A DNA stretch of 64,000 nucleotides from Anaerovibrio lipolyticus LB2005. Lineage in GTDB: Bacteria > Bacillota > Negativicutes > Selenomonadales > Selenomonadaceae. A model generated the notes under the pieces. The model was not told the origin of the DNA. It searched no databases and saw nothing but the letters and a program-made list of their open reading frames with translations. The stretch's first letter is position 1. Each line of letters opens with the position of its first letter. The position numbers and the translations under genes are program-made. The stretch spans positions 61,382 to 125,381 of the forward strand of contig NZ_JHYA01000012.1 in NCBI RefSeq assembly GCF_000621545.1. The letters are read 5' to 3'. This document shows, one piece after another, positions 27,520 through 36,568 of this stretch.

Positions 27520-28797
27520 TTAAAAGCTTCTCCGTAAGCCAAAGTAGGTTGCCCTGGTTCTGCTACGATTAATATCATTCACTTGTGTAAAAAGATAGGT
27601 GTTAGGTGCCACCTCAAAGGAAAGGCGGGAACGGAGCTTAAACTCATTTGGGTCATAAGCATCCACAGAAAGCTGCACTTTATCCCCTCCGAAAAGGTCA
27701 ATGCCCAAACCAGCCTTGCTGTCAATAATACCTCCATGGGCCCCAAACACTCCGGAGCGGGTGCCCCCCTGCAAATTGAAGTAATTTTCCCGACCAATAT
27801 CAGAAACACCAATCTTGCCATAGCTATTTCCGCTATATAATCCAATATCAAAATTACTGGACCAGTCGTGTTTGCCACCGCTATACATGGTTTCCAGACC
27901 GCCCCCCATTTTAATACTGGAAATTTTTGACATCATATTGTCCGCTCTTTCCGTAAGGTTTCTGGTGTTATGTATGGTTGTTTTCAAATCATCTGCCACC
28001 TGAGGGTCAGTAACCACACCTTCCAGGGACTTAGCCATATTATTAAGGCGCACGCTGGCCTCAGACAGATTATTTACTGCCAGCTTCAGATTTTCTGCCG
28101 TCGCCCCATCGCCGCTGAAGGTATTAATCATAGCCTCCACACTGTTAGCACTGCGGGTCAAGCTGGCAGTCATAATATTAAGATTACGGGCCATATTGCG
28201 AATATCATCCTGGGAGCTTACTGCCACATTGGCAAGGGTAGCCGTCATCACATTGAGATTTTCCGTCACCTGACGCATATTCATGGAAATGTCCTTCAAA
28301 GCCGCCTTGGTATCGTTATCGCCGATAATGTCATTCATATTGACCAATAGCTCATGTACCTGTTCAAGGGCCGCACTGACTCCCTGCATTACATTATCAA
28401 TACCCGTTTCTCCTTGGCCTTCCACATAATCATCCGGCTGGAAGCAATCACTCAAATCACTGTCCACTGATGGCTGAATATTGACGAATTTGGCTCCCAT
28501 TACGCCATTGGAAGTAATGGTAAAAGCAGATTTTTTAGGAATCTTCACATCATCCTGAATTTTTACCCGCACCAAAACCCCTGGGCCATTTGGACTGATA
28601 GCCTCAACGCTGCCCACGGTTACACCAGCGTAAGCCACCGCATTACCAGGAGTCAGACCGATAGCCTGTCCAAAATTAACATAAAGATTATAGCTTTTGT
28701 CTCCCCCAAAACTAAAATTTGTAAGAAATACAAACACTGCCATTACCAGGGCCAAGCCCCCCACCGTAAAGGCACCTACCTTAACCTCTGTACTCAC
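27520..28797 (-). CDS. mlaD: MlaD-family protein with C-terminal beta-barrel-like region
   Basis: A 425-residue MCE protein. One N-terminal membrane helix (8-28), a single MCE domain (38-120), a helical region (130-285) rich in Asn/Met/Val, and a C-terminal set of amphipathic strands (295-425) ending in Phe (GLRRSF). Standard MlaD is about 180 residues. A barrel-fused MlaD that bridges the whole envelope has been described in Veillonella parvula, and this protein fits that type. GTG start at 28795-28797, with GGAGG inside the end of mlaF. It acts with MlaE and MlaF in phospholipid traffic between the membranes. Confidence 0.9.
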   Translation of the reverse strand: MSTEVKVGAFTVGGLALVMAVFVFLTNFSFGGDKSYNLYVNFGQAIGLTPGNAVAYAGVTVGSVEAISPNGPGVLVRVKIQDDVKIPKKSAFTITSNGVMGAKFVNIQPSVDSDLSDCFQPDDYVEGQGETGIDNVMQGVSAALEQVHELLVNMNDIIGDNDTKAALKDISMNMRQVTENLNVMTATLANVAVSSQDDIRNMARNLNIMTASLTRSANSVEAMINTFSGDGATAENLKLAVNNLSEASVRLNNMAKSLEGVVTDPQVADDLKTTIHNTRNLTERADNMMSKISSIKMGGGLETMYSGGKHDWSSNFDIGLYSGNSYGKIGVSDIGRENYFNLQGGTRSGVFGAHGGIIDSKAGLGIDLFGGDKVQLSVDAYDPNEFKLRSRLSFEVAPNTYLFTQVNDINRSRTRATYFGLRRSF

Positions 28798-28799
28798 CC

Positions 28800-29540
28800 T
28801 TATGCCTCCTTGCCAATATACAGGCCCCGTAAGAAGGCCTTAACCCGCGGATCCTCTATTCTGCGGAAATTATCTACTGTATCCACTGCAATAAGCTTTC
28901 CCTCATAAATCATGGCGATTCTGTCAGCAATATGAATCGCACTGTCCATATCATGGGTTACCACCACCGAGGTTACCCCCAGTCGCTTCTGGGTGGAAAT
29001 AATCAGCTCGTCAATCTTGTCTGTCATTATAGGATCAAGACCAGAGCTGGGCTCATCGTAAAATATAATCTCCGGCCCGAAAGCTATGGCTCTAGCCAGA
29101 CTTACACGCTTTTTCATACCACCGGAAAGCTCCCCCGGCATCATATCCTCAGTTCCCGGAAGTCCTACAACCTCCAGCTTTTCCTTAACGATTTCTGCTA
29201 TTTTTTTCTCGCTGTAATCCGTGTGCTCTCTTAAACCAAAGGCCACATTATCCCCTACAGTCATGGAATCAAAGAGGGCAGAGTACTGAAATACCATACC
29301 CATATGAAGGCGAAGCTCATCCAGCTCTTTTTCCGGCATGTGGGCAATATCCTTATCCCGCAGCCAAATCTTTCCCCCGGTGGGGTGATCCAGTCCTATC
29401 ATCAGCCTCAGCAAGGTACTCTTGCCGGAGCCGGAACCACCAATAATGGCCAAGGTTTCCCCGTCTTTAATTTCCAAATTTATGCTGTCCAGTACCTTCT
29501 TGTCCCCAAAGGACATGGATACATTTTCAATTTTTATCAT
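28800..29540 (-). CDS. mlaF: Mla phospholipid transporter ATPase
   Basis: A 246-residue ABC ATPase of the MlaF/Ttg2A type. Walker A GGSGSGKST, signature LSGGMKKRVSLARA (the GMKKRV form is diagnostic of the Mla/Mkl group), Walker B IIFYDEPSSGLD and the switch His in VVTHDMDS are all present. It powers the MlaE permease. The stop lies 2 nt before the mlaD GTG. Confidence 0.95.
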   Translation of the reverse strand: MIKIENVSMSFGDKKVLDSINLEIKDGETLAIIGGSGSGKSTLLRLMIGLDHPTGGKIWLRDKDIAHMPEKELDELRLHMGMVFQYSALFDSMTVGDNVAFGLREHTDYSEKKIAEIVKEKLEVVGLPGTEDMMPGELSGGMKKRVSLARAIAFGPEIIFYDEPSSGLDPIMTDKIDELIISTQKRLGVTSVVVTHDMDSAIHIADRIAMIYEGKLIAVDTVDNFRRIEDPRVKAFLRGLYIGKEA

Positions 29541-29559
29541 GGAACCTCTCCACCATTAA

Positions 29560-30330
29560 TTAATACAATACCATGGAAAGCAGTACATTTAACATAAAAA
29601 TAACCACGATGGCACTTACCACCGACTTGGTGGTGGCCTTACCTACGCCCTCGGCCCCCTCCGGGGCCTTCATGCCATAATAACATCCCAGCACTGCAAT
29701 AACCACACCAAAAACTACGGCCTTTACAAGTCCCCCTGTAAGGTCGTTCAGCACTGCATATTCGGGAATGGAATTCACATACACGTAGGAAGAAATGCCA
29801 GAATAATATTTGGCCACGCCCCAGCCTCCGACAACGCCGATAACGTCACCGTAAACCGTAAGCAATGGCACCATTATCATACAGGCCAACATCCTCGGCA
29901 CCACCAGGTATCCCAGAGGATTAGTTCCCATAACCCGCAGGGCATCAATCTGCTCCGTTACCTTCATGGTACTTATTTCCGCAGTCATAGCAGAACCAAC
30001 ACGGCCAGCTGCCACTACTCCCACCAGAACAGGTCCCAGCTCACGGCCAATGGCAATGGCTATAATACCACCTACGGTGGACTCAGCCCCCATCTTAATA
30101 AATTCATTGGCTACCTGCAGGGTCATTACCATACCGGTGAACATCATGGTAAGGGATACTATAGGCAGGGTATCCACACCCAAATGGGACATCTGATGGA
30201 TGACGTGACGCACCCGAATCTTGACGGGCATCTGCTTTAATGCGCCTATAAACAGCAGCATAACGTCACCGATGAAATATAACAGCTCCAAAACTGAAGC
30301 ACCAATTATCTCAAGAAACCTAACAAACAT
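29560..30330 (-). CDS. mlaE: Mla phospholipid transporter permease
   Basis: A 256-residue MlaE/YrbE permease with five to six membrane helices and the family blocks GRVGSAMTAEISTMKVTEQI and ALRVMGTNPLGYLVVPR. It forms the inner-membrane core of the MlaEFD complex. It is the first gene of the mlaE-mlaF-mlaD-tolC run, and the 264 nt gap upstream holds repeat copy B. Confidence 0.95.
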   Translation of the reverse strand: MFVRFLEIIGASVLELLYFIGDVMLLFIGALKQMPVKIRVRHVIHQMSHLGVDTLPIVSLTMMFTGMVMTLQVANEFIKMGAESTVGGIIAIAIGRELGPVLVGVVAAGRVGSAMTAEISTMKVTEQIDALRVMGTNPLGYLVVPRMLACMIMVPLLTVYGDVIGVVGGWGVAKYYSGISSYVYVNSIPEYAVLNDLTGGLVKAVVFGVVIAVLGCYYGMKAPEGAEGVGKATTKSVVSAIVVIFMLNVLLSMVLY

Positions 30331-30402
30331 ATTTTATTAAGCCCTCATAAAAATCAATATTAAAACGTAATGATTATGAATATATATGTATAAGTATATA
30401 AA

Positions 30403-30588
30403 TATGGCAGGTATAGTTTTCTTGAACATTAGGCTGTGGTACGTCAGAAAATATTTTTTTCGTACCTGCATTAGTAAGAAAAATTACTTGTCTGAGCGAA
30501 GCGAGTTGTAATTTTTCTTGCTATTCAAATAGTCGAAAAAAATATTTTTAGTGCCACAGCTGGGTGAAAGAAAACTGTACCTGCCATA
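30403..30588. repeat. Long quasi-palindromic intergenic element, copy B
   Basis: Outer arms TATGGCAGGTAYAGTTTTCTT (30403-30423 and the complement at 30568-30588) differ at one base; a second paired block is GGCTGTGG against CCACAGC. The centre is a perfect 12 bp hairpin AAGAAAAATTAC...GTAATTTTTCTT with the loop TTGTCTGAGCGAAGCGAGTT. It fills the gap between the S55 peptidase gene and mlaE. No ORF. Confidence 0.8.
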
Positions 30589-30594
30589 ATACTA

Positions 30595-32646
30595 TCACTT
30601 TTTAGCTTTATTCTCTACTATTTTTAATGTTGTGTGAATTACATTTTCTATTACATAGTCGGTGGCGGTACGCTGTACAGCCTCTACTGGCTTGGAATTG
30701 TCCACCTTGGACTTATTCCCATTCTCTGCCAGCTTTTTGGATTGCTTTATAGCCTCCTTGATAGCTGCCTTCTGCTGTTCATCAGTCAAAATAGGGGCGG
30801 CTGCCGGCTCCACCACAATATCATTATTGCAGGCAGTCTTCAGCATCTCCTTTATCTTGGCCTCAGTCTTGACATTCTGATCCTCCTCCAGGGAAGCATC
30901 CCCGGCCTGCTGAGCCAACAAGAGCTTTGCCACATTAATCAGTCCACCGCCGTGAAGGTCAAGATTCAATGTTCCTGGCAGCTGGGTCTTCGGCACAGTA
31001 TAAGGCACATCCACCGTTACCTTCTCCTGACGATAAGGCTTCAGTGTGGTCTTGAAAATCACCTTATCCCCGGCACATACCTCCGTTTTATCAGGAGTTG
31101 CTGATAAAATAGACGCTGTCATGCGCTGGCCGCCAATAAACACATCCACCTTCACATCATAAATGTTGGCTTCCCTGTCCTTATTGGTACAGATGGTGTT
31201 CAAAATCTCATTAAGCTCACCAACAGCCTGCTTGCCCACATCACTGCCATTATAGAACATATTGGTACGCTCGATTACGCCATCTTCCCCCATGTCGGTG
31301 CGAATGCGAAAATGAACCTTGGCGGTACCATTAATGGCCCTGTCTATGGTCTTGTACATGGAATCGTATACCATGGCAGTGGTCAGCAGAGGCACCACCT
31401 CTTCATCATAAGCCACAAAGGAATGATAGGTCTGGGAATTGGCCAAATCGGTATCATTTACTGTAAGAATCACCGGAACATTCTGAGGATATTCCCCTAA
31501 AATGCCTGCTATTCCATCATATCTGTCCTGATTAACACGACCGATGATAGAGGTCATGTGACCAATCTTCATGCCATCCAAAGGGCCATGGGCAGTGGAG
31601 AACACATCTGCTCCGGTCATAAAGTAATTCACATTTCCCCGATCCGTATTTCCATGACCAAAGGCCAATACTCTCTTGCCATCCACAGCGGTTACTGTAC
31701 CCATGGCTCCCATGTAGTAATCTCCCACAATCTGGGCCACACCTACGGCACCACCTGGTTCCAAAGTGGCGTTGTAATCAATGGTAGCAGGCCCAGCATT
31801 GGAATTCCAATTAGCCGCATCCCGCAGCTTTATTCCAGGAATCTTCTCTGAAAGGAAATCCACGCCCTTGCCAGAGAAGCCGGACACCATCTTCCAGGCC
31901 TTTTCCTTGTCCTGCTCGTCATTTTCTTTAGGAGCCTCCGCCTGCTTTTCAGGCTCTTTAGCATCCTTCTGGGCCTCCAGCTCTTCCTTGGTTATATAAG
32001 TATTATCCGCCTGTTCTTTTCCAGCTAGCTTTTCTTCTTTTACAGCATCCTCGCTTTTAGCGGCAGAATCCTCTACAGAAGCCTTCTTAGTATCAGACTC
32101 GTCTTCAGATTTTTGTTCTTCCTTGGCTTTAGCCTCTTCCTCTGCCTTCTTGGCTGCTTCCTCACGAATCTTCTTCAAATCAATCTGAGGGAGCTGTGTC
32201 TGATTTTTATTATCCGGCAAATCCCACAGCTTCAACATATACTCAATAGGAGTTACCATGACACGTTTATCGAGGTACACGTTGCTAAAGGAGGCTGAGG
32301 CGGCACCAATGAGCTTGCCGTCCACATAAATAGGAGAGCCGCTCATGCCGGATACAATACCACCAGTAGTCTTAATCATTTCTCCAGACAAATCAATGAG
32401 AATACGTGGAGAGGCCAGCTTGCTGCTGCTGCCGTTGACTCCCACCACTTCCACATCAAAGGACTTAATTTCACCGCTTTGATCAATGATGGTATAGCCT
32501 TTGCCTGTCATGCCAGGAGTTACCTCTGTAAGGGGCATAATCTCCGGCATGGCGAAGGATATGGAGCCCATTGCAAGGCTGAGAGCAATTCCTGCAGCCA
32601 AAGCACGTTTCTTTAATCTATTTAAAAATCTATTTATAATAATCAC
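30595..32646 (-). CDS. SpoIVB-type (S55) peptidase domain protein
   Basis: A 683-residue exported protein with signal anchor 12-32. The S55 serine motif GMSGSPIYVDG has S102, and the other recognisable block GAMGTVTAVDGKRVLAFGHG with H331 comes later, so the order is Ser before His, the reverse of Bacillus SpoIVB. Between them is a Lys/Glu/Ala-rich low-complexity insert (160-250). The 330-683 part is conserved-looking but unassigned. No sporulation genes are near. A periplasmic signalling or envelope-processing protease is the likely role. The start is uncertain: GTG at 32644-32646 overlaps its own AGAGGTG ribosome site. Confidence 0.75.
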   Translation of the reverse strand: MIIINRFLNRLKKRALAAGIALSLAMGSISFAMPEIMPLTEVTPGMTGKGYTIIDQSGEIKSFDVEVVGVNGSSSKLASPRILIDLSGEMIKTTGGIVSGMSGSPIYVDGKLIGAASASFSNVYLDKRVMVTPIEYMLKLWDLPDNKNQTQLPQIDLKKIREEAAKKAEEEAKAKEEQKSEDESDTKKASVEDSAAKSEDAVKEEKLAGKEQADNTYITKEELEAQKDAKEPEKQAEAPKENDEQDKEKAWKMVSGFSGKGVDFLSEKIPGIKLRDAANWNSNAGPATIDYNATLEPGGAVGVAQIVGDYYMGAMGTVTAVDGKRVLAFGHGNTDRGNVNYFMTGADVFSTAHGPLDGMKIGHMTSIIGRVNQDRYDGIAGILGEYPQNVPVILTVNDTDLANSQTYHSFVAYDEEVVPLLTTAMVYDSMYKTIDRAINGTAKVHFRIRTDMGEDGVIERTNMFYNGSDVGKQAVGELNEILNTICTNKDREANIYDVKVDVFIGGQRMTASILSATPDKTEVCAGDKVIFKTTLKPYRQEKVTVDVPYTVPKTQLPGTLNLDLHGGGLINVAKLLLAQQAGDASLEEDQNVKTEAKIKEMLKTACNNDIVVEPAAAPILTDEQQKAAIKEAIKQSKKLAENGNKSKVDNSKPVEAVQRTATDYVIENVIHTTLKIVENKAKK

Positions 32647-32717
32647 CTCTTATGATTTTGCCATTTAACCCATAGGCTAATTATAGCTTATATATCTGAA
32701 AAACAACAGTAACAAAA

Positions 32718-34223
32718 TCACTTTCTCATAACTAGCATTGCGTTTCCGATACGGCGTTCTACGCCTTCAGATGGGCTGTTCACAATACGGTTGTTCAGTA
32801 TCATTTCAGAAGAACCGCCACCATCCAGATTAAAGCCCTTTACTGCGCCGTATTTTACCAGCAGCTGGCCCATTTCCGTAAGGGAAGCACCAATACTGTG
32901 ACTCTGGCGGCCATCCACCACCATCAGCAGCAGATGCCCATTATCCTTCAAGCCCACGGCAGTTCTTGGTGCCCTGCCTCCTGCCACATCATTGCCAAAC
33001 TGCTCCGCATTAGAGGCCACACTTACTCTGCCGTTGGCCACCAGCTGAGGTCCTGCACCATAAAAATCAGGGGCATCTCCTACCTCCGGGCCAAAGCCTT
33101 CTTCTATAACAGCCTTATCTCCCACCTTAATACCAGCGAAGTTTGCCTGGGACTGGCCATGAACAGAAACCACCACACCATTGGCAGGAATCACGCTGTT
33201 GCCTTTACCAATGGACTGTACCCGTCCATCCACAATAACGTATTCAGTACCAAATTCATTGGTGCCGGTGGAATATCCGTAAAGGGAATTATACATAACA
33301 ATGGAGTCTGTTCCCCTTGGGCAATTTACCCCCCAGAAGGAAATACTGCGGCCATTAACCTTTACTGCCCCAGAATAATTGCCTCGACCGATATCGTAGG
33401 AACCATCCTTACGCTTAATAAGTCCTGTACGGTTCTGGGTACCGATGCCGGCGGTCTTGCCATTTATGCGTATGTCGCCGATAAGAAAATCACCGCTCCA
33501 GTCGAAATAGCCGCCATTTACTCCCGCCACTGCTCCGTTACTGCTAGCAATAGTGGTGAGCTTTCTAAGGCCGGAGGAAACCTTTCCAGCCCCAAGGGCC
33601 AAGGTAACATCAAACTTGGCAGGATCAATATCCAGCATATAGGCAGTCAGCATACCACGGCCATCCACCCGCACATACTTGCCGTTAAGAAGGCCATCCT
33701 CCACCTGATTAAGGGATTCCTCCTCATATTCCTTGGTTACATCAATTACGATTCTATTTGGATTTTGAAGAGTATATACTTTATTTGGCATAGCCGCCTT
33801 CATATCCACTATAACCTGCAGGGTGTCACCATATTTTGCAAAAATAAGGTCCTTTACAGCCCCCCGGCCTGCGGGAGCAGTAGCCAAAGGTGAAGTAACA
33901 CCATCCATGGTAATCACCAGACGGGTATTATTATTTTCATATACCGCAGAGTATTTCTTGGCATTACTCATATCCAGCACAACCCGGGTATATTTGGCAT
34001 TATCTCCCAGACGAATATTGCTCAACACTGTCTGACCACTTGACTTTCCAGACTGAGCAGAAGCCGCCGGCTTATTTGCATTTACTGACTGGGTAGTCTG
34101 AACTGGCGATTTCTTATCATTTTTCTTTGCTGCGTAGGAAATGCTGTCTCCCACCGCTGCCACATTTATGGTAAAAACTGCAGCCAATACAGCTGCCCCA
34201 ATTTTTTTCTTATTCAAGTACAT
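32718..34223 (-). CDS. AMIN domain - phosphodiester glycosidase (NAGPA-like) protein
   Basis: A 501-residue exported protein. Signal peptide (1-31), a Ser/Gln/Lys linker, an AMIN domain (about 65-168; binds peptidoglycan or surface glycan), then a phosphodiester glycosidase domain (about 200-500) with GVNGGYFDWSG and GFNLDGGGSSEMIL. NAGPA-like domains release sugars from phosphodiester links, so the substrate may be a periplasmic or surface glycan with sugar-phosphate bonds. AGGAG 8 nt before the ATG. Its neighbours are the S55 peptidase downstream and the flagellar genes upstream. Confidence 0.85.
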   Translation of the reverse strand: MYLNKKKIGAAVLAAVFTINVAAVGDSISYAAKKNDKKSPVQTTQSVNANKPAASAQSGKSSGQTVLSNIRLGDNAKYTRVVLDMSNAKKYSAVYENNNTRLVITMDGVTSPLATAPAGRGAVKDLIFAKYGDTLQVIVDMKAAMPNKVYTLQNPNRIVIDVTKEYEEESLNQVEDGLLNGKYVRVDGRGMLTAYMLDIDPAKFDVTLALGAGKVSSGLRKLTTIASSNGAVAGVNGGYFDWSGDFLIGDIRINGKTAGIGTQNRTGLIKRKDGSYDIGRGNYSGAVKVNGRSISFWGVNCPRGTDSIVMYNSLYGYSTGTNEFGTEYVIVDGRVQSIGKGNSVIPANGVVVSVHGQSQANFAGIKVGDKAVIEEGFGPEVGDAPDFYGAGPQLVANGRVSVASNAEQFGNDVAGGRAPRTAVGLKDNGHLLLMVVDGRQSHSIGASLTEMGQLLVKYGAVKGFNLDGGGSSEMILNNRIVNSPSEGVERRIGNAMLVMRK

Positions 34224-34257
34224 ATAAAAAACTCCTATGTTATATAAAATGATAAGA

Positions 34258-34284
34258 GGGCTATCGCGTCAAATGCAATAGCCC
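34258..34284 (-). terminator. Probable terminator after flgJ
   Basis: GGGCTATTGC...GCGATAGCCC on the minus strand, a 7-10 bp stem followed by TCTTATCATTTTAT. The T-run is weak, but it lies 24 nt past the flgJ stop at the end of the flagellar block. Confidence 0.6.
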
Positions 34285-34307
34285 CCATTAATTCATCTCC
34301 CGTAAAA

Positions 34308-34784
34308 TCAGGTTCTTACAACCTTATCCTTAGGACTCATATTCTCCACCCGCTGAGTCCAATCTGCCTTGGCCTTGTCTTCAAGGGTCAGCTGCTTATA
34401 CAACACATCAGCCAAGCCTACGCCCCCGGCCTTAGCCATCTGATTCACCATTTCCGTATCCCGCATATCCTGTAAAATCTTATCCGCATTGGAATCACCA
34501 AAAAGACTATTTTCAGGAACGGTGTTACGCATTTCCTTATACATAATATTAAGGAACATGGCCTCAAAGCCCTGACAGGCTTCCCTCAGCTTCTTGTCGT
34601 AGGCCTTTTGCTCGGGAGTCATTTCCCCAGCAGCATTTGCCGCCTTTGTCTTTGGCTTAGCCACATTTTCGCTGGCCCGTTTCAGCTCATCAGCGAAATT
34701 CTGGGCATCCTCCACAGCCTTGGCTCCCTTGTCGGTAGCCTGCTGTGCCATTATCCAGTTGCTGTTAACATTGTCAATATTCAT
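34308..34784 (-). CDS. flgJ: FlgJ-like rod-binding protein (no muramidase domain)
   Basis: A 158-residue protein matching only the rod-binding (Rod-cap) half of FlgJ: the core CQGFEAMFLNIMYKEMRNTV and the end DTEMVNQMAKAGGVGLADVL are clear. The C-terminal glucosaminidase domain of enteric FlgJ is missing, as in many Firmicutes and alphaproteobacteria, so another hydrolase must open the peptidoglycan. Follows flgI by 12 nt. Confidence 0.85.
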   Translation of the reverse strand: MNIDNVNSNWIMAQQATDKGAKAVEDAQNFADELKRASENVAKPKTKAANAAGEMTPEQKAYDKKLREACQGFEAMFLNIMYKEMRNTVPENSLFGDSNADKILQDMRDTEMVNQMAKAGGVGLADVLYKQLTLEDKAKADWTQRVENMSPKDKVVRT

Positions 34785-34796
34785 AACATCACCTGC

Positions 34797-35912
34797 TTAG
34801 ATAATCTCCAGCTCTGCGTGCAAGGCCCCAGAAGCCTTAATTGCCTGCAAAATGGAAATAATATCCCTTGGAGTAGCCCCCACAGCGTTGAGAGCACCCA
34901 CAATATCATTAATATTGGCAGTAGCCGGAAGCACGATGGAATTAGCTGTCTGCTCCTCCACTTCAGCACTTTCATCCTGGGTCACCACAGTGCGTCCCAT
35001 GCTGAATGGTTCAGGCTGGTCTACTTCAGTTTCCTTTTTTATTCTTACACTGAGTCCCCCTTGGGTAATAGCAATACTGTCAACGGATACGTTGCCACCC
35101 ATAACAATAGTACCAGTGCGCTCATTTACAACCACCTTGGCCACATTATCAGGCGTAACATTTATATCCTCCAAGGAAGCCACAAAATCCACCACGGAAT
35201 TGCGGAAATATGCCGGAATAGTTACATCCACTCGACCAGGATTGGTAGCTCTGGCGATACCGCCATAGTTGCTGTTAATGGCTGCTGCCACGCGACTGGC
35301 AGTGGTAAAATCAGCCTTATTAAGGGAAAGGGACAGCTTCCCTCCCAGCTCTGACAAATCATCCTCCACTGTACGCTCCACAATCGCACCATTTGGGGTG
35401 GTACCTACAGTTGGGAAATTCTTCTGGGCACTGCCGCCACCACGGCCTGCCACGAATCCACCAGTGGACACAGCCCCCTGGGCCACGGCGTAAACATTGC
35501 CGTTGGCAGCCTTCAATGGGGTCTGTACCAAGGTTCCTCCCTGAATACTGGTGGCATCACCAATGGAAGAAACCGTAATATCAATGTTATCCCCTTCCCT
35601 TACAAAAGGAGGCAGGGTAGCTGTTACGATAACCGCTGCCACATTCTTTGGCTTTAGGCCATTTACATCAAAGCCAACGCCAAAGGCACTCATCATATTG
35701 CCAATGGACTGAATAGTAGGTGTCATCTTGTTGGAATCACCGGTACCATTAAGACCAACCACCAGACCGTAGCCCACCAATTGGTTGGAGCGAACCCCCT
35801 GCACCTTGGCAATATCCTTTATTCTTGTACTTGCGCTGTCCGCAAACACCACACTGGTGGCCATAACACACAGGCACAGCACCAGTGATAATATTCTCAC
35901 AATGGATTTCAT
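34797..35912 (-). CDS. flgI: Flagellar P-ring protein
   Basis: A 371-residue FlgI with a signal peptide (1-24), the RIKDIAKVQGVRSNQLVGYG start block, GLNGTGDSNK and the C-terminal NDIVGALNAVGATPRDII block. It forms the periplasmic ring around the rod. P-rings occur only with an outer membrane, so it fits a diderm cell. Confidence 0.96.
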   Translation of the reverse strand: MKSIVRILSLVLCLCVMATSVVFADSASTRIKDIAKVQGVRSNQLVGYGLVVGLNGTGDSNKMTPTIQSIGNMMSAFGVGFDVNGLKPKNVAAVIVTATLPPFVREGDNIDITVSSIGDATSIQGGTLVQTPLKAANGNVYAVAQGAVSTGGFVAGRGGGSAQKNFPTVGTTPNGAIVERTVEDDLSELGGKLSLSLNKADFTTASRVAAAINSNYGGIARATNPGRVDVTIPAYFRNSVVDFVASLEDINVTPDNVAKVVVNERTGTIVMGGNVSVDSIAITQGGLSVRIKKETEVDQPEPFSMGRTVVTQDESAEVEEQTANSIVLPATANINDIVGALNAVGATPRDIISILQAIKASGALHAELEII

Positions 35913-35938
35913 CTTTAATCCTCCAAAATGCCCTATAC

Positions 35939-36529
35939 TTAGAACAGGAAGTTGAAAATCTGGGTAATGATACCCTGTCTCTGCTTGGAATTCAATGGGC
36001 CCTTGCCATCAAACTTCACAGTTGCCTCAGCCACCTTGTTGGAAGGAATGGTATTGCGGTAAGTAATGTCATCTGGACGAATGATACCCTGAAGTGTAAT
36101 TTTATGCTCATTCTTGTTATTCCAAATAGACTGAGTTCCTTCAACAATAAGATTGCCGTTTGGCGCCACATCTGTTACGGTTACAGTTATGGTTCCTCTG
36201 GCCGTATTACTGTTAGTGGCACTGCCCTTGGCAGAGAAGCTGTCGTTCTGGCTGGCATTGGCCGCTGCCAGGAAGTCAAAAATCCCAAAACCAGCATCAA
36301 GATTCTGTTTGCCAGACTTGGAATTACTGGAATCCTTGGTAGAAGTCATACTAGCCGTTTCGCTGATAATAACAGTGACTATATCTCCCACCTGGGATGC
36401 CTTGCGGTCAGAAAAAATATTTCGTGAATCCTCGCTCCACAAGCTCACTGCTCCGGCGGTGGCAGGAACCATTATCCCCACCTGGAAAAACATCATTGCC
36501 CCCATGATAATGGACAAAACATATTTCAT
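35939..36529 (-). CDS. flgH: Flagellar L-ring protein
   Basis: A FlgH of about 196 residues with a signal peptide (to about 26) and the L-ring blocks SLWSEDSRNIFSDRKASQVG and GNLIVEGTQSI. It forms the outer membrane bushing of the flagellum. No lipobox Cys is visible near the signal cleavage site, whereas enteric FlgH is a lipoprotein. Start chosen at the ATG 36529 with AGGTGA 8 nt upstream rather than the GTG at 36538. Confidence 0.93.
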   Translation of the reverse strand: MKYVLSIIMGAMMFFQVGIMVPATAGAVSLWSEDSRNIFSDRKASQVGDIVTVIISETASMTSTKDSSNSKSGKQNLDAGFGIFDFLAAANASQNDSFSAKGSATNSNTARGTITVTVTDVAPNGNLIVEGTQSIWNNKNEHKITLQGIIRPDDITYRNTIPSNKVAEATVKFDGKGPLNSKQRQGIITQIFNFLF

Positions 36530-36568
36530 TAAGCTCACCTGCCTCCGATAATACCGTCAAATCATAAT

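Noticed and set aside
30595..32646. S55 peptidase as evidence of sporulation
   Set aside because: S55 proteins with this layout occur in non-spore-formers and no spore genes are nearby.
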